This document shows positions 1-10,898 of a DNA stretch of 64,000 bases, in pieces (the stretch's first letter is position 1; the number at the start of each line of letters is the position of its first letter). The translations under genes were made by a program, and so were the position numbers. Origin of the DNA: Kosakonia pseudosacchari. GTDB taxonomy: Bacteria; Pseudomonadota; Gammaproteobacteria; Enterobacterales; Enterobacteriaceae. Below the pieces are notes generated by a model. It saw only the letters and a list, made by a program, of their open reading frames with translations. It searched no databases and was not told where the DNA came from. The stretch lies in the NCBI RefSeq assembly GCF_900184035.1, contig NZ_FXWP01000014.1, positions 62,001-126,000 of the forward strand, given 5' to 3'.

Positions 1-718
1 CTAACGGCGTTTCCGGGTGGATACGCCGCAAATGGTAATCCACCTGGTAATCGCGGGTGTTACGAAACATCACTGAATAGTTGAGAAACTCGCCGCTGTC
101 GCTGTAGGAAAGAGAGGTAATGCGCAGCAGCGGCGTTTGCTCCTGGATGTTCAATGTTTGCGCCAGTTGCTTATCCGCCAGCACCGGCGTCAGGCTTTCG
201 TAGTTGCCGCTAATCGTTATGCCGCACTCTTTTTCGATGTAATCAAACTTTGACCCTTCAAGATGCGCCAATGAGAGCGTGCGGAACAGTTTCACCGGCA
301 TATAGCTATCTTCCAGCATCAGCGGTTTGCCCTCGACATAGCGAACCCGGCGTGAAAAGTAGATGCGCTCATTAATCTGGATACGTAACTGGCTGGCAAT
401 CGCCGGTGGCGCAGGCATCACTTCAAACAGCAACACTTTGCTGTACACCTCTTTGCCCTGCTGGCGCAGTACCTCCACCAGCCCGGTAAGATTAGTGGTT
501 TCGTGGTGCACATCCTTGCGTGCGACAAAGGTGCCGCTGCCGTGACGGCGCACCACCAGCCCCCACACCACCAGCAGATCAACCGCTTTTCGGATAGTCA
601 TTCGCGCTACGCCAAATTCCTGCGCCAGTGTTTTTTCACCCGGCAAGGGGCTACCAACATTGTAATCCGATGAATTCAGCCGCAGACGCAGCCGCTCAGC
701 AATCGATTTATAGATCAC
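1..718 (-). CDS. yidP: GntR-family regulator, YidP-like (3' end outside window)
   Basis: Predicted repressor of the adjacent alpha-glucoside PTS genes. About 239 codons are visible; the reading frame is still open at the left edge, so the stop codon lies just outside. An N-terminal winged-helix GntR domain (about residues 5-70, with VARMTIRKAVDLL as the helix-turn-helix) is followed by a UTRA ligand-binding domain with HutC/FarR features such as YFSRRVRYVEGKPLMLEDSY. The start is GTG at 716-718 with AGAGG upstream on the minus strand; an in-frame stop lies just before it. E. coli yidP sits beside glvC-glvB in the same way. The ligand is probably a phosphorylated disaccharide (inferred). Confidence 0.85.
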   Translation of the reverse strand, partial: MIYKSIAERLRLRLNSSDYNVGSPLPGEKTLAQEFGVARMTIRKAVDLLVVWGLVVRRHGSGTFVARKDVHHETTNLTGLVEVLRQQGKEVYSKVLLFEVMPAPPAIASQLRIQINERIYFSRRVRYVEGKPLMLEDSYMPVKLFRTLSLAHLEGSKFDYIEKECGITISGNYESLTPVLADKQLAQTLNIQEQTPLLRITSLSYSDSGEFLNYSVMFRNTRDYQVDYHLRRIHPETPL

Positions 719-719
719 C

Positions 720-794
720 TGTAGACCTCTTTACGCCTCATAAGGGGAATCGCCTCATTGAAGATGTCCATTTTTAACGCAAAAAGTAGACCTG
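720..794. promoter_or_regulatory. Putative YidP operator region with repeated GTAGACCT
   Basis: The 219-base gap between yidP and aglA holds two copies of GTAGACCT in the same orientation, at about 721-728 and 786-793. They flank the space where divergent promoters would lie. GntR/HutC-type regulators bind short repeated or palindromic sites close to their own gene, so these are operator candidates. No clear sigma-70 hexamers were identified. Confidence 0.35.
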
Positions 795-937
795 AAGGGG
801 CGAAATAAAACCATGAAAGGGATCACGGAACGCAGCGGCGTCTCCAGCCGGCTGGCAGGTGAATTCATATGCTCACTTCAGGCCACCAAAACATAACAAG
901 GCCTCTCCCCTACAGGTTGTTTCATGAGGATTTAAAA

Positions 938-3876
<2,939 letters not shown>

Positions 3877-3883
3877 TCCCCGC

Positions 3884-3908
3884 GACCGGCATCGTCAGGA
3901 TGCCGGTC
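3884..3908 (+). terminator. Hairpin after aglB
   Basis: Perfect 10-bp stem, GACCGGCATC and GATGCCGGTC, with a 5-base loop, 8 bases after the aglB stop. The T-rich tail is weak (CTTACTG), so it may be a weak terminator or an mRNA-stabilising stem. Confidence 0.6.
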
Positions 3909-3982
3909 CTTACTGTGAAACGTGTCGAAAAAATTCACCGTATCCGCTACTTTGTTGACCAGTAGAGCAACAAGGAGCCTCC

Positions 3983-4330
3983 ATGAAAATCTCCCGCGTC
4001 GGCGAAGCGCCGGACTACCGCTTTTCGCTGGCGAATGAACGCACTTTCCTTGCATGGATCCGCACGGCGCTTGGTTTTCTGGCGGCCGGCGTTGGTCTGG
4101 ATCAGTTAGCGCCGGAATTTGCCACGCCGCTGATCCGCGAAGTGCTGGCGCTGCTGCTGTGCCTCTTCGCAGGCGGGCTGGCGTTGTATGGCTATTTGCG
4201 CTGGTTGGCGAATGAAAAAGCGATGCGCCTGAAAGAAGATTTGCCCTACACCCGCGCGCTGCTGGTGATAAGCGTTATTTTGCTGGCGGTTGCGCTGGTG
4301 GTGATGGTGCTGGTTTTCTATGGTGGATAA
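3983..4330 (+). CDS. yidH: DUF202 inner-membrane protein YidH
   Basis: Small membrane protein of 115 residues and unknown function. It has the DUF202 hallmark LANERTFLAWIRTALGFLAAG at residues about 13-33, then three hydrophobic helices (about 25-45, 53-75 and 92-113). The start has AAGGAG nine bases upstream. The gene overlaps yidG by 11 bases, and the yidH-yidG order matches E. coli. The two probably form a membrane pair; this is inferred from their persistent adjacency. Confidence 0.9.
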   Translation: MKISRVGEAPDYRFSLANERTFLAWIRTALGFLAAGVGLDQLAPEFATPLIREVLALLLCLFAGGLALYGYLRWLANEKAMRLKEDLPYTRALLVISVILLAVALVVMVLVFYGG

Positions 4331-4670
4331 TCGCAAAGCACGCCGCGAAAAAGACCCGGGTTTGCAGCCGGAGCGCACGTCGCTGGCGTGGCTGCGCACA
4401 TTGTTCGGTTACGGCGCGCTGATGGCGCTGGCGGTCAGACATAACTGGCAGCATTCGGGGCTGCCGTTTTGGATCTCGCTCGGCGTGTTGCTTTGCGTGT
4501 CGCTTCTGCTTTGGCGTTACACACATAAACGAATCTTAATGGATGTGAATAAAAGTGATTTCGTCTTATCTGGCGCGGTTCGTGACAAATTGTTGATCTC
4601 TCTCGCGGTGCTCTCCCTCGCATTACTGTTTGCTGTAACGCATATCCGTCAATTACTCCTGATTTTCTGA
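4320..4670 (+). CDS. yidG: DUF202 inner-membrane protein YidG
   Basis: Second DUF202 protein, 116 residues. It contains GLQPERTSLAWLRTLFGYG near residues 16-34 and three hydrophobic segments (about 27-45, 52-66 and 91-115). It starts inside the last codons of yidH and ends 10 bases before the radical SAM gene, so the three genes look co-transcribed. The function of YidG is not established in any organism I know. Confidence 0.9.
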   Translation: MVDNRKARREKDPGLQPERTSLAWLRTLFGYGALMALAVRHNWQHSGLPFWISLGVLLCVSLLLWRYTHKRILMDVNKSDFVLSGAVRDKLLISLAVLSLALLFAVTHIRQLLLIF

Positions 4671-4680
4671 GGAACACCGC

Positions 4681-5790
4681 ATGCCAGGCTGCCACGTTAT
4701 GGCCAAGCCCGCCAGTTCTTGCTGCACTCTTCACTGCCGCTACTGCTGTTACATTGAAAAGCAGCAACAAAAGGTCATGGATGATGCCACGCTGCAGGCG
4801 TTTATTCGTCAGCAGATCGACGCCCAGCCGGGCAGTGTTGTGCCGTTTGCCTGGCAAGGTGGTGAACTCGCCCTAAGCGGGCTGGATTTTTTTCGTCGGG
4901 TTGCCGCGTTCCAGGCGCAGTTCGCCAATGGCAAACGAATAGAAAATGTCTGTCAAACTAACGGGATTTTGCTGAACGATGCCTGGTGTCGCTTCTTTCG
5001 CGAGCACGGCTGGGTGGTCGCGATCTCCGTTGATGGTCCGGCAGAGATGTATGATGCTTACCGCGTTAACCGTAGCGGCACGCCGTCACACCATAACGTC
5101 ATCAACGCGATTCAACGGCTGGCGAAACACGGCGTGGAATACAAGCTGCTCTGTATCGTTAACAACCTCAACAGCCAGCAGCCGCAGCGCTTATACCAGT
5201 ACCTGCGCTCGCTCGGTACGCCGTTTTTGCAGTTTATCCCGCTGGTGGAGCAGGATCGGCAAGGAAATTTAATGGCGGAATCTGTAAGCGGCGAGGCGTG
5301 GGGCCGTTTCCTGACCACAGTTTTTGATGGCTGGGTGCGCGAGGATATTGGCCGGGTTTATGTCCAGCTATTTGATTCAACGCTCGGCGTCTGGCGTGGT
5401 GACCTGTCGCAAATGTGTCCCATCGGCGAAACCTGCGGTCACGCCTTTGCGCTGGACGCGAACGGCGATCGATACCAGTGCGATCAGGCCTGCCAGCCTG
5501 GCAACTTGCGCCCCATTCCGAGCGAAGAGATGAATCTCAGCCATGAGGCTATCGCTTTTGGGCAGTGCAAAAAGAGTACCCTGCCCGATGACTGCCGCCG
5601 TTGCGATGTGCTGCGCTTTTGCCAGGGCGACTGCCCGAAGCACCGCTTTGTGCAGGGAAAAAGCGCGTTATGCCATGGCTACCAGCACTTTTTCAGCCAT
5701 ACCGCGCCGCATATGCGTGTTATGCGTGACCTGCTTAAACAGCGGCGTTCGCCGATGGAGTTGATGTCTTTTATGCGCAACCATCGCTGA
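4681..5790 (+). CDS. SPASM radical SAM enzyme, anaerobic sulfatase-maturase-like
   Basis: Predicted iron-sulfur enzyme of the anSME family, which converts an active-site Cys or Ser of sulfatases to formylglycine. The radical SAM motif CTLHCRYCCY is at residues about 15-24, directly after a short N-terminus. The C-terminal half has the SPASM cysteines: MCPIGETCGH, YQCDQAC, DDCRRCDVLRFCQGDC and a final CHGY. Length 369. The ATG has GAGGA 8 bases upstream. It stands where E. coli has yidF, a shortened relative. No sulfatase gene is present in this window, so its substrate must be elsewhere or be another peptide. Confidence 0.82.
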   Translation: MPGCHVMAKPASSCCTLHCRYCCYIEKQQQKVMDDATLQAFIRQQIDAQPGSVVPFAWQGGELALSGLDFFRRVAAFQAQFANGKRIENVCQTNGILLNDAWCRFFREHGWVVAISVDGPAEMYDAYRVNRSGTPSHHNVINAIQRLAKHGVEYKLLCIVNNLNSQQPQRLYQYLRSLGTPFLQFIPLVEQDRQGNLMAESVSGEAWGRFLTTVFDGWVREDIGRVYVQLFDSTLGVWRGDLSQMCPIGETCGHAFALDANGDRYQCDQACQPGNLRPIPSEEMNLSHEAIAFGQCKKSTLPDDCRRCDVLRFCQGDCPKHRFVQGKSALCHGYQHFFSHTAPHMRVMRDLLKQRRSPMELMSFMRNHR

Positions 5791-5791
5791 A

Positions 5792-7108
5792 TCAGCGCGC
5801 GTTCGCCAGGTACTGCGCCATCTCTTCTGCCGGAACCATACCGCCACCCGTCGCCCACACCAGATGGGTGGCCTGGGCCAGTTGCGCCTGGCTAAAGCCG
5901 TGAAGCTGATGGTAATCGCGCGCTTCACTGATCTGTTTCGGTCCCGACATGCCTGCCAGCGCCGACGGTTCCAGCAAAATGTTCTCTTCCTGCGCCAGTA
6001 ATCCCAGCAGGTGATAAAGCGTCTGGTCATCGACGGTGTAAAAGCCGTCCAGCAGGCGTTCCATCGCGCGGCCAACAAAACCCGACGCGCGACCAACGGC
6101 CAGCCCATCGGCGGCGGTCTGGTTATCGATGCCTAAATCCTGCACCGCAATGCCATCATGCAGACCGGTGTACACGCCAAGCAGCATGCACGGCGAATGC
6201 GTCGGTTCGGCAAAAATACAATGCACATCATCACCAAACGCCAGCTTCAGGCCGAACGCCACGCCGCCAGGGCCGCCGCCAACGCCGCAGGGAAGATAGA
6301 CAAACAGCGGATGGTCTTTATCGACCGCTTTGCCGATGCGGGCAAACTGATCTTTTAGCCGCTGCCCGGCGACGGCATACCCGAGGAACAGCGTGCGGGA
6401 GTTTTCATCATCAATAAAAAAGCAGTTCTCGTCCGCTTGCGCCGCGCGGCGCCCTTGCTCAACGGCGACACCGTAATCTTCGGCATACTCCACCACGTTC
6501 ACTCCGTGGCTGCGCAGCAGCGCTTTTTTCCAGGCGCGGGCATCGGCAGACATATGTACCGTTACGCGAAAACCGAGGCGCGCACTGATAATGCCAATCG
6601 ACAACCCGAGATTACCAGTCGAACCGACGGCGATACTGTACTGGCTAAAAAAACGGGTGAATTCTGGCGAGAGCAAGCGGCTGTAATCGTCTTGCGGCGT
6701 CAACAGCCCGGCGGCGAAGGCCAGTTTTTCCGCGTGGGTCAGCACTTCATAAATGCCGCCGCGCGCTTTAATTGAACCGGAAATCGGCAAGTGGCTGTCT
6801 TTTTTCAGCCACAGCTCACCAGTGATGGTTTGTCCCAGGCGGCGCTGCATTGCCGGGATCGGCACCACGTCGGATTCAATGATGCCGCCGCTGGCCGCGG
6901 TTTCCGGAAATGCCTGCGCGATAAAAGGCGCAAAGCGCGCCAGGCGGGCATGCGCATCGCTAACATCTTGCGGTGTCAGACCAACATGCGGCAAAGCCTC
7001 GGCAACCGAGGTAGTATTAGGGTTAAACCAGCATGTTTCGTGCAGGTCGATAAGGCTTTGTACTAGCGTGTCGTGTTGGATGAGTTTCTGGAGGTCGGCG
7101 TTTTTCAT
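5792..7108 (-). CDS. dsdA: D-serine dehydratase
   Basis: PLP enzyme that deaminates D-serine to pyruvate and ammonia, and so detoxifies D-serine. 438 residues. The PLP-binding lysine is Lys114 in SGSIKARGG, and the phosphate-binding glycine loop is CGVGGGPGG in the C-terminal half. The gene is convergent with the radical SAM gene, with one base between the stops. In E. coli dsdA is preceded by the activator dsdC and the permease dsdX. Neither is present here, so control and D-serine uptake must differ. Confidence 0.95.
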   Translation of the reverse strand: MKNADLQKLIQHDTLVQSLIDLHETCWFNPNTTSVAEALPHVGLTPQDVSDAHARLARFAPFIAQAFPETAASGGIIESDVVPIPAMQRRLGQTITGELWLKKDSHLPISGSIKARGGIYEVLTHAEKLAFAAGLLTPQDDYSRLLSPEFTRFFSQYSIAVGSTGNLGLSIGIISARLGFRVTVHMSADARAWKKALLRSHGVNVVEYAEDYGVAVEQGRRAAQADENCFFIDDENSRTLFLGYAVAGQRLKDQFARIGKAVDKDHPLFVYLPCGVGGGPGGVAFGLKLAFGDDVHCIFAEPTHSPCMLLGVYTGLHDGIAVQDLGIDNQTAADGLAVGRASGFVGRAMERLLDGFYTVDDQTLYHLLGLLAQEENILLEPSALAGMSGPKQISEARDYHQLHGFSQAQLAQATHLVWATGGGMVPAEEMAQYLANAR

Positions 7109-7269
7109 CGGTTCTTCATCATCGAAAGCGGATGGTTAAAGAAAACAGGAATACGCCGTCGGTGCAAGTGTGCAGACGTGGTGAGAATTTATTACGTTTT
7201 GCCGCTACACGTTGTGGCGTAAAGCATGCTAAATACATGTATTCGCCCCCAATTTTCACAAGGTTAACT

Positions 7270-8358
7270 GTGTTAAAGCCACTGATTGCTGTTGCTATGC
7301 TGCTGGCGGGAACCTCTGCGTTTGCCGCTGATACTCCGCTGACAGCGGCGCATTACGCGCAGCAGTTGGGCGTGGGGATGGATGTCGACTGGGCGCGTAC
7401 CGACCGGGGAATTCGTGAGTTTGACCCGCTGGTGGTGCGTGATTTCTACGATGCGGGCATCCGCCATGTGCGTATTCGCGTTGCCGATAACATGACCGAA
7501 GCACGCCTGATCCACTTGCGTAAACTGGTGGAAGCCTGCGAAAAGTATGGCGTGATCCCGATTATCGCTTACCAGGCGGATAGCTTCAAAGCCGATCCCG
7601 ACGCGAAAAACGAAGCGCAACTGGTGGTGTGGTGGAAAACCGTCGGCACCTTTTTTGGCACCGACCACCCGACGCTCGGTTTTGACGTGATTTATGAACC
7701 GGCCGATAAACTTAACCACGACCTGTCTGCGTTAAATCGCGCCTATGAAAACGTTGTCAGAACGCTGCATGATATTGATCCGCAACGCATGATTTTTATC
7801 GCACCACGGATGCGTGCCGCCCCTGAAGATCTGCCTTCGCTGAAGCTGCCGCCGCATAGCCAGAATTTCCTGCTCGCAGAATGGCACATCTTTCCCTGGG
7901 GGCCGCTAAAAGCGAACGGCAAATACCCATGGACCTCCGGCACAACGGCGGAAAAAGCCGCCATTCGCGCGCGAATCAACACCGCCGTGCGCTGGCAGCA
8001 GAAAACGGGGCATAGCAGTTGGGTTGGCGGTTGGGCCGTTGGGGAATCAATGAAAAGCACGCCAACCGAGTCGCAACTGGCGTTTGCCCGTTTTATGGCT
8101 TGCGAGCTGAACAAGGTGAAAATCCCTTACGCGATTAACACCGATACGCAATTTTATGACGGTGAAGAGGGTGCATGGCGGCCCGCGCCGGAGCCGTTGC
8201 TGAAGGTGATGATCGCGCCAGATTGCTGCAAGCCCGACGCGAAGTCGGGCCATCATGAGGTTAAATCGCCGGTTCGTGGCGAGCAAAACGCGACGCCAGC
8301 GGCAGCCAGCACAGCAGGATCAAAAGCCCGGCCAGCGTCATCAGCATCCCAAGGCTAA
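7270..8358 (+). CDS. Secreted GH5-like glycoside hydrolase (cellulase-family fold)
   Basis: Predicted exported glycosidase. The frame opens at 7132, but GTG at 7270 with AAGG upstream gives a clean Sec signal peptide (LKPLIAVAMLLAGTSAFA, cut before AD). The body resembles GH5: VRDFYDAGIRHVRIRV, then IYEPADKLN at the position of the usual NEP acid/base, and VGGWAVGES as the candidate nucleophile region. The usual Asn before the acid/base Glu is Tyr. The last 40 or so residues (Ala/Ser/Pro-rich) read through a hairpin at 8232-8250 and into the antisense of emrD, so the C-terminus may be an extension created by loss of a stop. The substrate is not known. Confidence 0.7.
   Translation: MLKPLIAVAMLLAGTSAFAADTPLTAAHYAQQLGVGMDVDWARTDRGIREFDPLVVRDFYDAGIRHVRIRVADNMTEARLIHLRKLVEACEKYGVIPIIAYQADSFKADPDAKNEAQLVVWWKTVGTFFGTDHPTLGFDVIYEPADKLNHDLSALNRAYENVVRTLHDIDPQRMIFIAPRMRAAPEDLPSLKLPPHSQNFLLAEWHIFPWGPLKANGKYPWTSGTTAEKAAIRARINTAVRWQQKTGHSSWVGGWAVGESMKSTPTESQLAFARFMACELNKVKIPYAINTDTQFYDGEEGAWRPAPEPLLKVMIAPDCCKPDAKSGHHEVKSPVRGEQNATPAAASTAGSKARPASSASQG
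8232..8250. terminator. Hairpin between the GH5-like gene and emrD (inside the GH5-like reading frame)
   Basis: Perfect 7-bp stem GCCCGAC/GTCGGGC with a GCGAA loop, 11 bases beyond the emrD stop and still inside the GH5-like frame. It looks like a shared bidirectional terminator that the plus-strand reading frame now crosses. There is no good T-run on either side. Confidence 0.45.
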
Positions 8359-9445
8359 ACTGGCTGGTCTGCGGCAGTTGTGACGAAAGCCACGCCAGCC
8401 CGCCGGAGCCGATATTCTGCAAGCCACCGACCAGCGCCCCTGCCGTTCCGGCGAGAAACGGGAACGGCTCCATCGCACCGCTGGTTGCCAGCGGGAACAG
8501 CATCCCGGCACCAAAGAAGAATAGCGCGGCGGGAACCACCAGCGTCCAGATGTTCATCACGCCCAGCAAACCGGGGATCCACATCAGAATACCGGCCGCC
8601 AAACAGCTAATCACCGACTGCCACATCAGCGTGGTGAAGCGCTTATTCTGCCGTCCGGCAAACCATGCGCCGAAAAACGCCGCCGGAATCGGCAGGATAA
8701 ACAGTACGCTGACCGTCATGCTGTTGAGGCCAAGAACGCCGCCCATCAATACGCCGGAACAGGCTTCAAACACCGCAATCCCTGCCAGACCGCCAATCAA
8801 CATCAGCAGATAGCAGTTAAACGCGCCGTTACCGAACAGCGTTTTATAGCTGGCGATAAGCCGGATACGCGGCGCGTCCGTTGGGCGGGTTTCCGGCATC
8901 CAGCGCGCCATGCTGTAAGTGACAAACGCACAGAGTGCCAGCAGGAAAATAAAACAGGCGCGCCAGTTCACCAGCGTGTTCAGCACGCCACCAATCAGCG
9001 GAGCCAGTAACGGGCTGACCAGAATCCCCATATTCAGCAGGCTGTTGGCGTGGCGCAGCTCCGTACCCGCATAAAGGTCACGCGGCAGGGTTCGCGCCAT
9101 CACGCCGCCGACGCCGGTACCAATGCCCTGCAAGGCGCTGGCCAGAATGAGCACCGTCAGGCTGTGCGTGGAGATAGCAATCAGCGTCGCCAGCATAAAA
9201 ATGGTCATCCCGGCGAGGATCACCGGCCTGCGCCCAATTCTGTCCGCCAGTGGGCCGTAAAACAGCTGCGAGGCGCCATAAGTCAGCAGATAAGCCGCCA
9301 TCACGCTCTGTACCGCGCCTTCACGCACGTTTAAATCGCGCGCCATATCGGCAATAGCCGGAATATAAATGGTTTGCGCCATTTGTCCGACGGCGACCAG
9401 AAGCACCAGCATCAACAGCAAATTGACGTTTCTTTGCCTTTTCAT
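8261..9445 (-). CDS. emrD: Multidrug efflux MFS transporter EmrD
   Basis: Twelve-helix major facilitator drug:H+ antiporter, 394 residues, the length of E. coli EmrD. The motif-A loop GPLADRIGRRPV follows helix 2, and the N-terminal half has a GQMAQTIYIPAI segment typical of the DHA1 drug transporters. The start MKRQRNVNLLL at 9445 is chosen because earlier codons of the open frame are not hydrophobic and do not match the family. In E. coli emrD lies between dsdA and tisB-ivbL. Here the right-hand side is separated from tisB by about 21 kb of inserted genes. Confidence 0.92.
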   Translation of the reverse strand: MKRQRNVNLLLMLVLLVAVGQMAQTIYIPAIADMARDLNVREGAVQSVMAAYLLTYGASQLFYGPLADRIGRRPVILAGMTIFMLATLIAISTHSLTVLILASALQGIGTGVGGVMARTLPRDLYAGTELRHANSLLNMGILVSPLLAPLIGGVLNTLVNWRACFIFLLALCAFVTYSMARWMPETRPTDAPRIRLIASYKTLFGNGAFNCYLLMLIGGLAGIAVFEACSGVLMGGVLGLNSMTVSVLFILPIPAAFFGAWFAGRQNKRFTTLMWQSVISCLAAGILMWIPGLLGVMNIWTLVVPAALFFFGAGMLFPLATSGAMEPFPFLAGTAGALVGGLQNIGSGGLAWLSSQLPQTSQFSLGMLMTLAGLLILLCWLPLASRFARHEPAI

Positions 9446-9622
9446 CTCGATGATTACTTTAAGAAAGTGGGGAATTAAAGAATATATGGCTGCAATTAAG
9501 CCTTTATGCGGGAGGAATCTATCACAGACAGATGACAGAACCACTATGCGGCACAGCAAAGGCGATGCTGCGCCAGGCAGGTTTTGTAAACAATTTTCGG
9601 CAACTTTTGTTGCCAGTTTGTC

Positions 9623-10456
9623 TTATGCAAGACGCAGTAAAATTGCCCCGACGGCAATACCGCAGGCAGCGATGATTCGCAGTCCGGCGACTTTCTCATT
9701 GAGCAACAAAAAAGCCAGTAGCGCGCCGAAAAGAATCGAGGTTTCACGCAGTGCCGCGACCACCGCCAGCGGCGCTTGTGTCATTGCCCACAACGCCAGT
9801 CCATAGGAGCCCATCGTGCCGATACCGCCGGGCAACCCTTTTTTCCAGTTTGCCACCAGATAGCGGGTCACTTCTTGTCGACGCGCCAGCATCGCCCACA
9901 CCAGCAGGCAGAAGCCATTCATAAAGAATGTCCACAATGTGTAGCCGAGCGCCGAACCAGCAAGGCGCACGCCGGTGCCATCCACCAGCGTATAACCGGC
10001 GATAAAGCAGGAGTTGAGTAACGCCAGCCAGATGCCTTTACGCGACTGGCTGCGACCATTGAACGCCATACCGAGAATCGACAGACAGATCACCGCAATC
10101 CCGCCCCAGGCCATGCTGGAGAGCGAATCGCCAAGCCACAACACGCTGATTATCGCTACCAGCAGCGGCGCGGTGCCGCGCATCAGCGGGTAGGTCTGGC
10201 TCATATCCGCCACCTGGTAGGTTTTGGCGACCAGCAGCGTGTAGATCACCTGCAAAGCGCAACTGGCAATGAGATAAGGCGCGCTGGCGAGCGTCGGTTG
10301 CGGAGAAAAAGGCAGTAAAATCAGCGCGATTAATGCGGCGAAACCACTGACGGCAATGGCCGAATAGAGCTTGTCGCTGCCCGCTTTCACAATCGCGTTC
10401 CAGCTGGCATGCAGCAGCGCGGCGAACAGCAGAATACAAAATACGGAAATGGTCAT
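9623..10456 (-). CDS. EamA/DMT-superfamily transporter
   Basis: Predicted ten-helix inner-membrane exporter of about 277 residues with two EamA repeats. It shows AALLHASWNAIVKAG at the N-terminus, a MSQTYPLMRGTAPLLVAIISV repeat boundary and LRETSILFGALLAFLLLNEKV in the second repeat. ATG 10456 was preferred over the upstream ATG at 10495 because family members start with the hydrophobic helix; neither has a strong ribosome site. The substrate is not predictable. It is oriented away from the T3SS island and may be either backbone or the island's left flank. Confidence 0.8.
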   Translation of the reverse strand: MTISVFCILLFAALLHASWNAIVKAGSDKLYSAIAVSGFAALIALILLPFSPQPTLASAPYLIASCALQVIYTLLVAKTYQVADMSQTYPLMRGTAPLLVAIISVLWLGDSLSSMAWGGIAVICLSILGMAFNGRSQSRKGIWLALLNSCFIAGYTLVDGTGVRLAGSALGYTLWTFFMNGFCLLVWAMLARRQEVTRYLVANWKKGLPGGIGTMGSYGLALWAMTQAPLAVVAALRETSILFGALLAFLLLNEKVAGLRIIAACGIAVGAILLRLA

Positions 10457-10571
10457 GGCGGCAGAAATGGGTGGAATGTCACCAAAATGTAACATGATGA
10501 GCGCAAAGGAAGCCAGTTAACCAGACCCGCGCAAACGGTGCGTTAAGCATTTAAAAACGTCTCGCGAAAAG

Positions 10572-10600
10572 TGAACGGTTTTATAAAAAAGCGCCACCAA
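10572..10600 (+). promoter_or_regulatory. hrp-box-like promoter for the sctI-J-K-L block
   Basis: TGAACG, a 16-base spacer and CCACCAA. The HrpL consensus is GGAACC, 15-16 bases, CCACNNA. The -10 element matches fully, and the -35 element keeps the GAAC core. It lies 50 bases upstream of the first T3SS gene and in the same direction. An HrpL-like ECF sigma factor is encoded in the same island, which supports the call. Confidence 0.7.
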
Positions 10601-10649
10601 TAGATCGTAGCAACCCCAAGTCACTACTCATCAATAAGGAGAAAACGTT

Positions 10650-10856
10650 ATGGCCGGAGGAGCTTCAATGGGCGCGTCTTTAGCGTCCATGGGACAACTG
10701 GATATGGTTTCCGCCGCGACAACCATGATGAACGCCCAGGCGCAGTCAGCCAAAATGATCACCGATACCGTTAACGGTATTACCAGTTCGTTAATCGATT
10801 CGTCGACAAAAGCGCAAAACTCAATGCAGCAGGCGGGTAAAGCCATTCAATATTGA
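10650..10856 (+). CDS. Small T3SS pilin/needle candidate (HrpA position)
   Basis: Ala/Ser/Met-rich, cysteine-free protein of 68 residues, predicted largely helical, for example VSAATTMMNAQAQSAKMITD. It is first in the operon after the hrp-type box, which is where hrpA, encoding the Hrp pilus subunit, sits in Hrp1 clusters. AAGGAG lies nine bases before the ATG. Pilins diverge so fast that position, size and composition are the only evidence. The alternative is that the 73-residue protein at 19832-20053 is the filament protein and this one is an accessory secreted protein. Confidence 0.55.
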   Translation: MAGGASMGASLASMGQLDMVSAATTMMNAQAQSAKMITDTVNGITSSLIDSSTKAQNSMQQAGKAIQY

Positions 10857-10898
10857 ATGGCGTTAATAAAATAGCACTGTGCGATAAAGGAGTATTCT

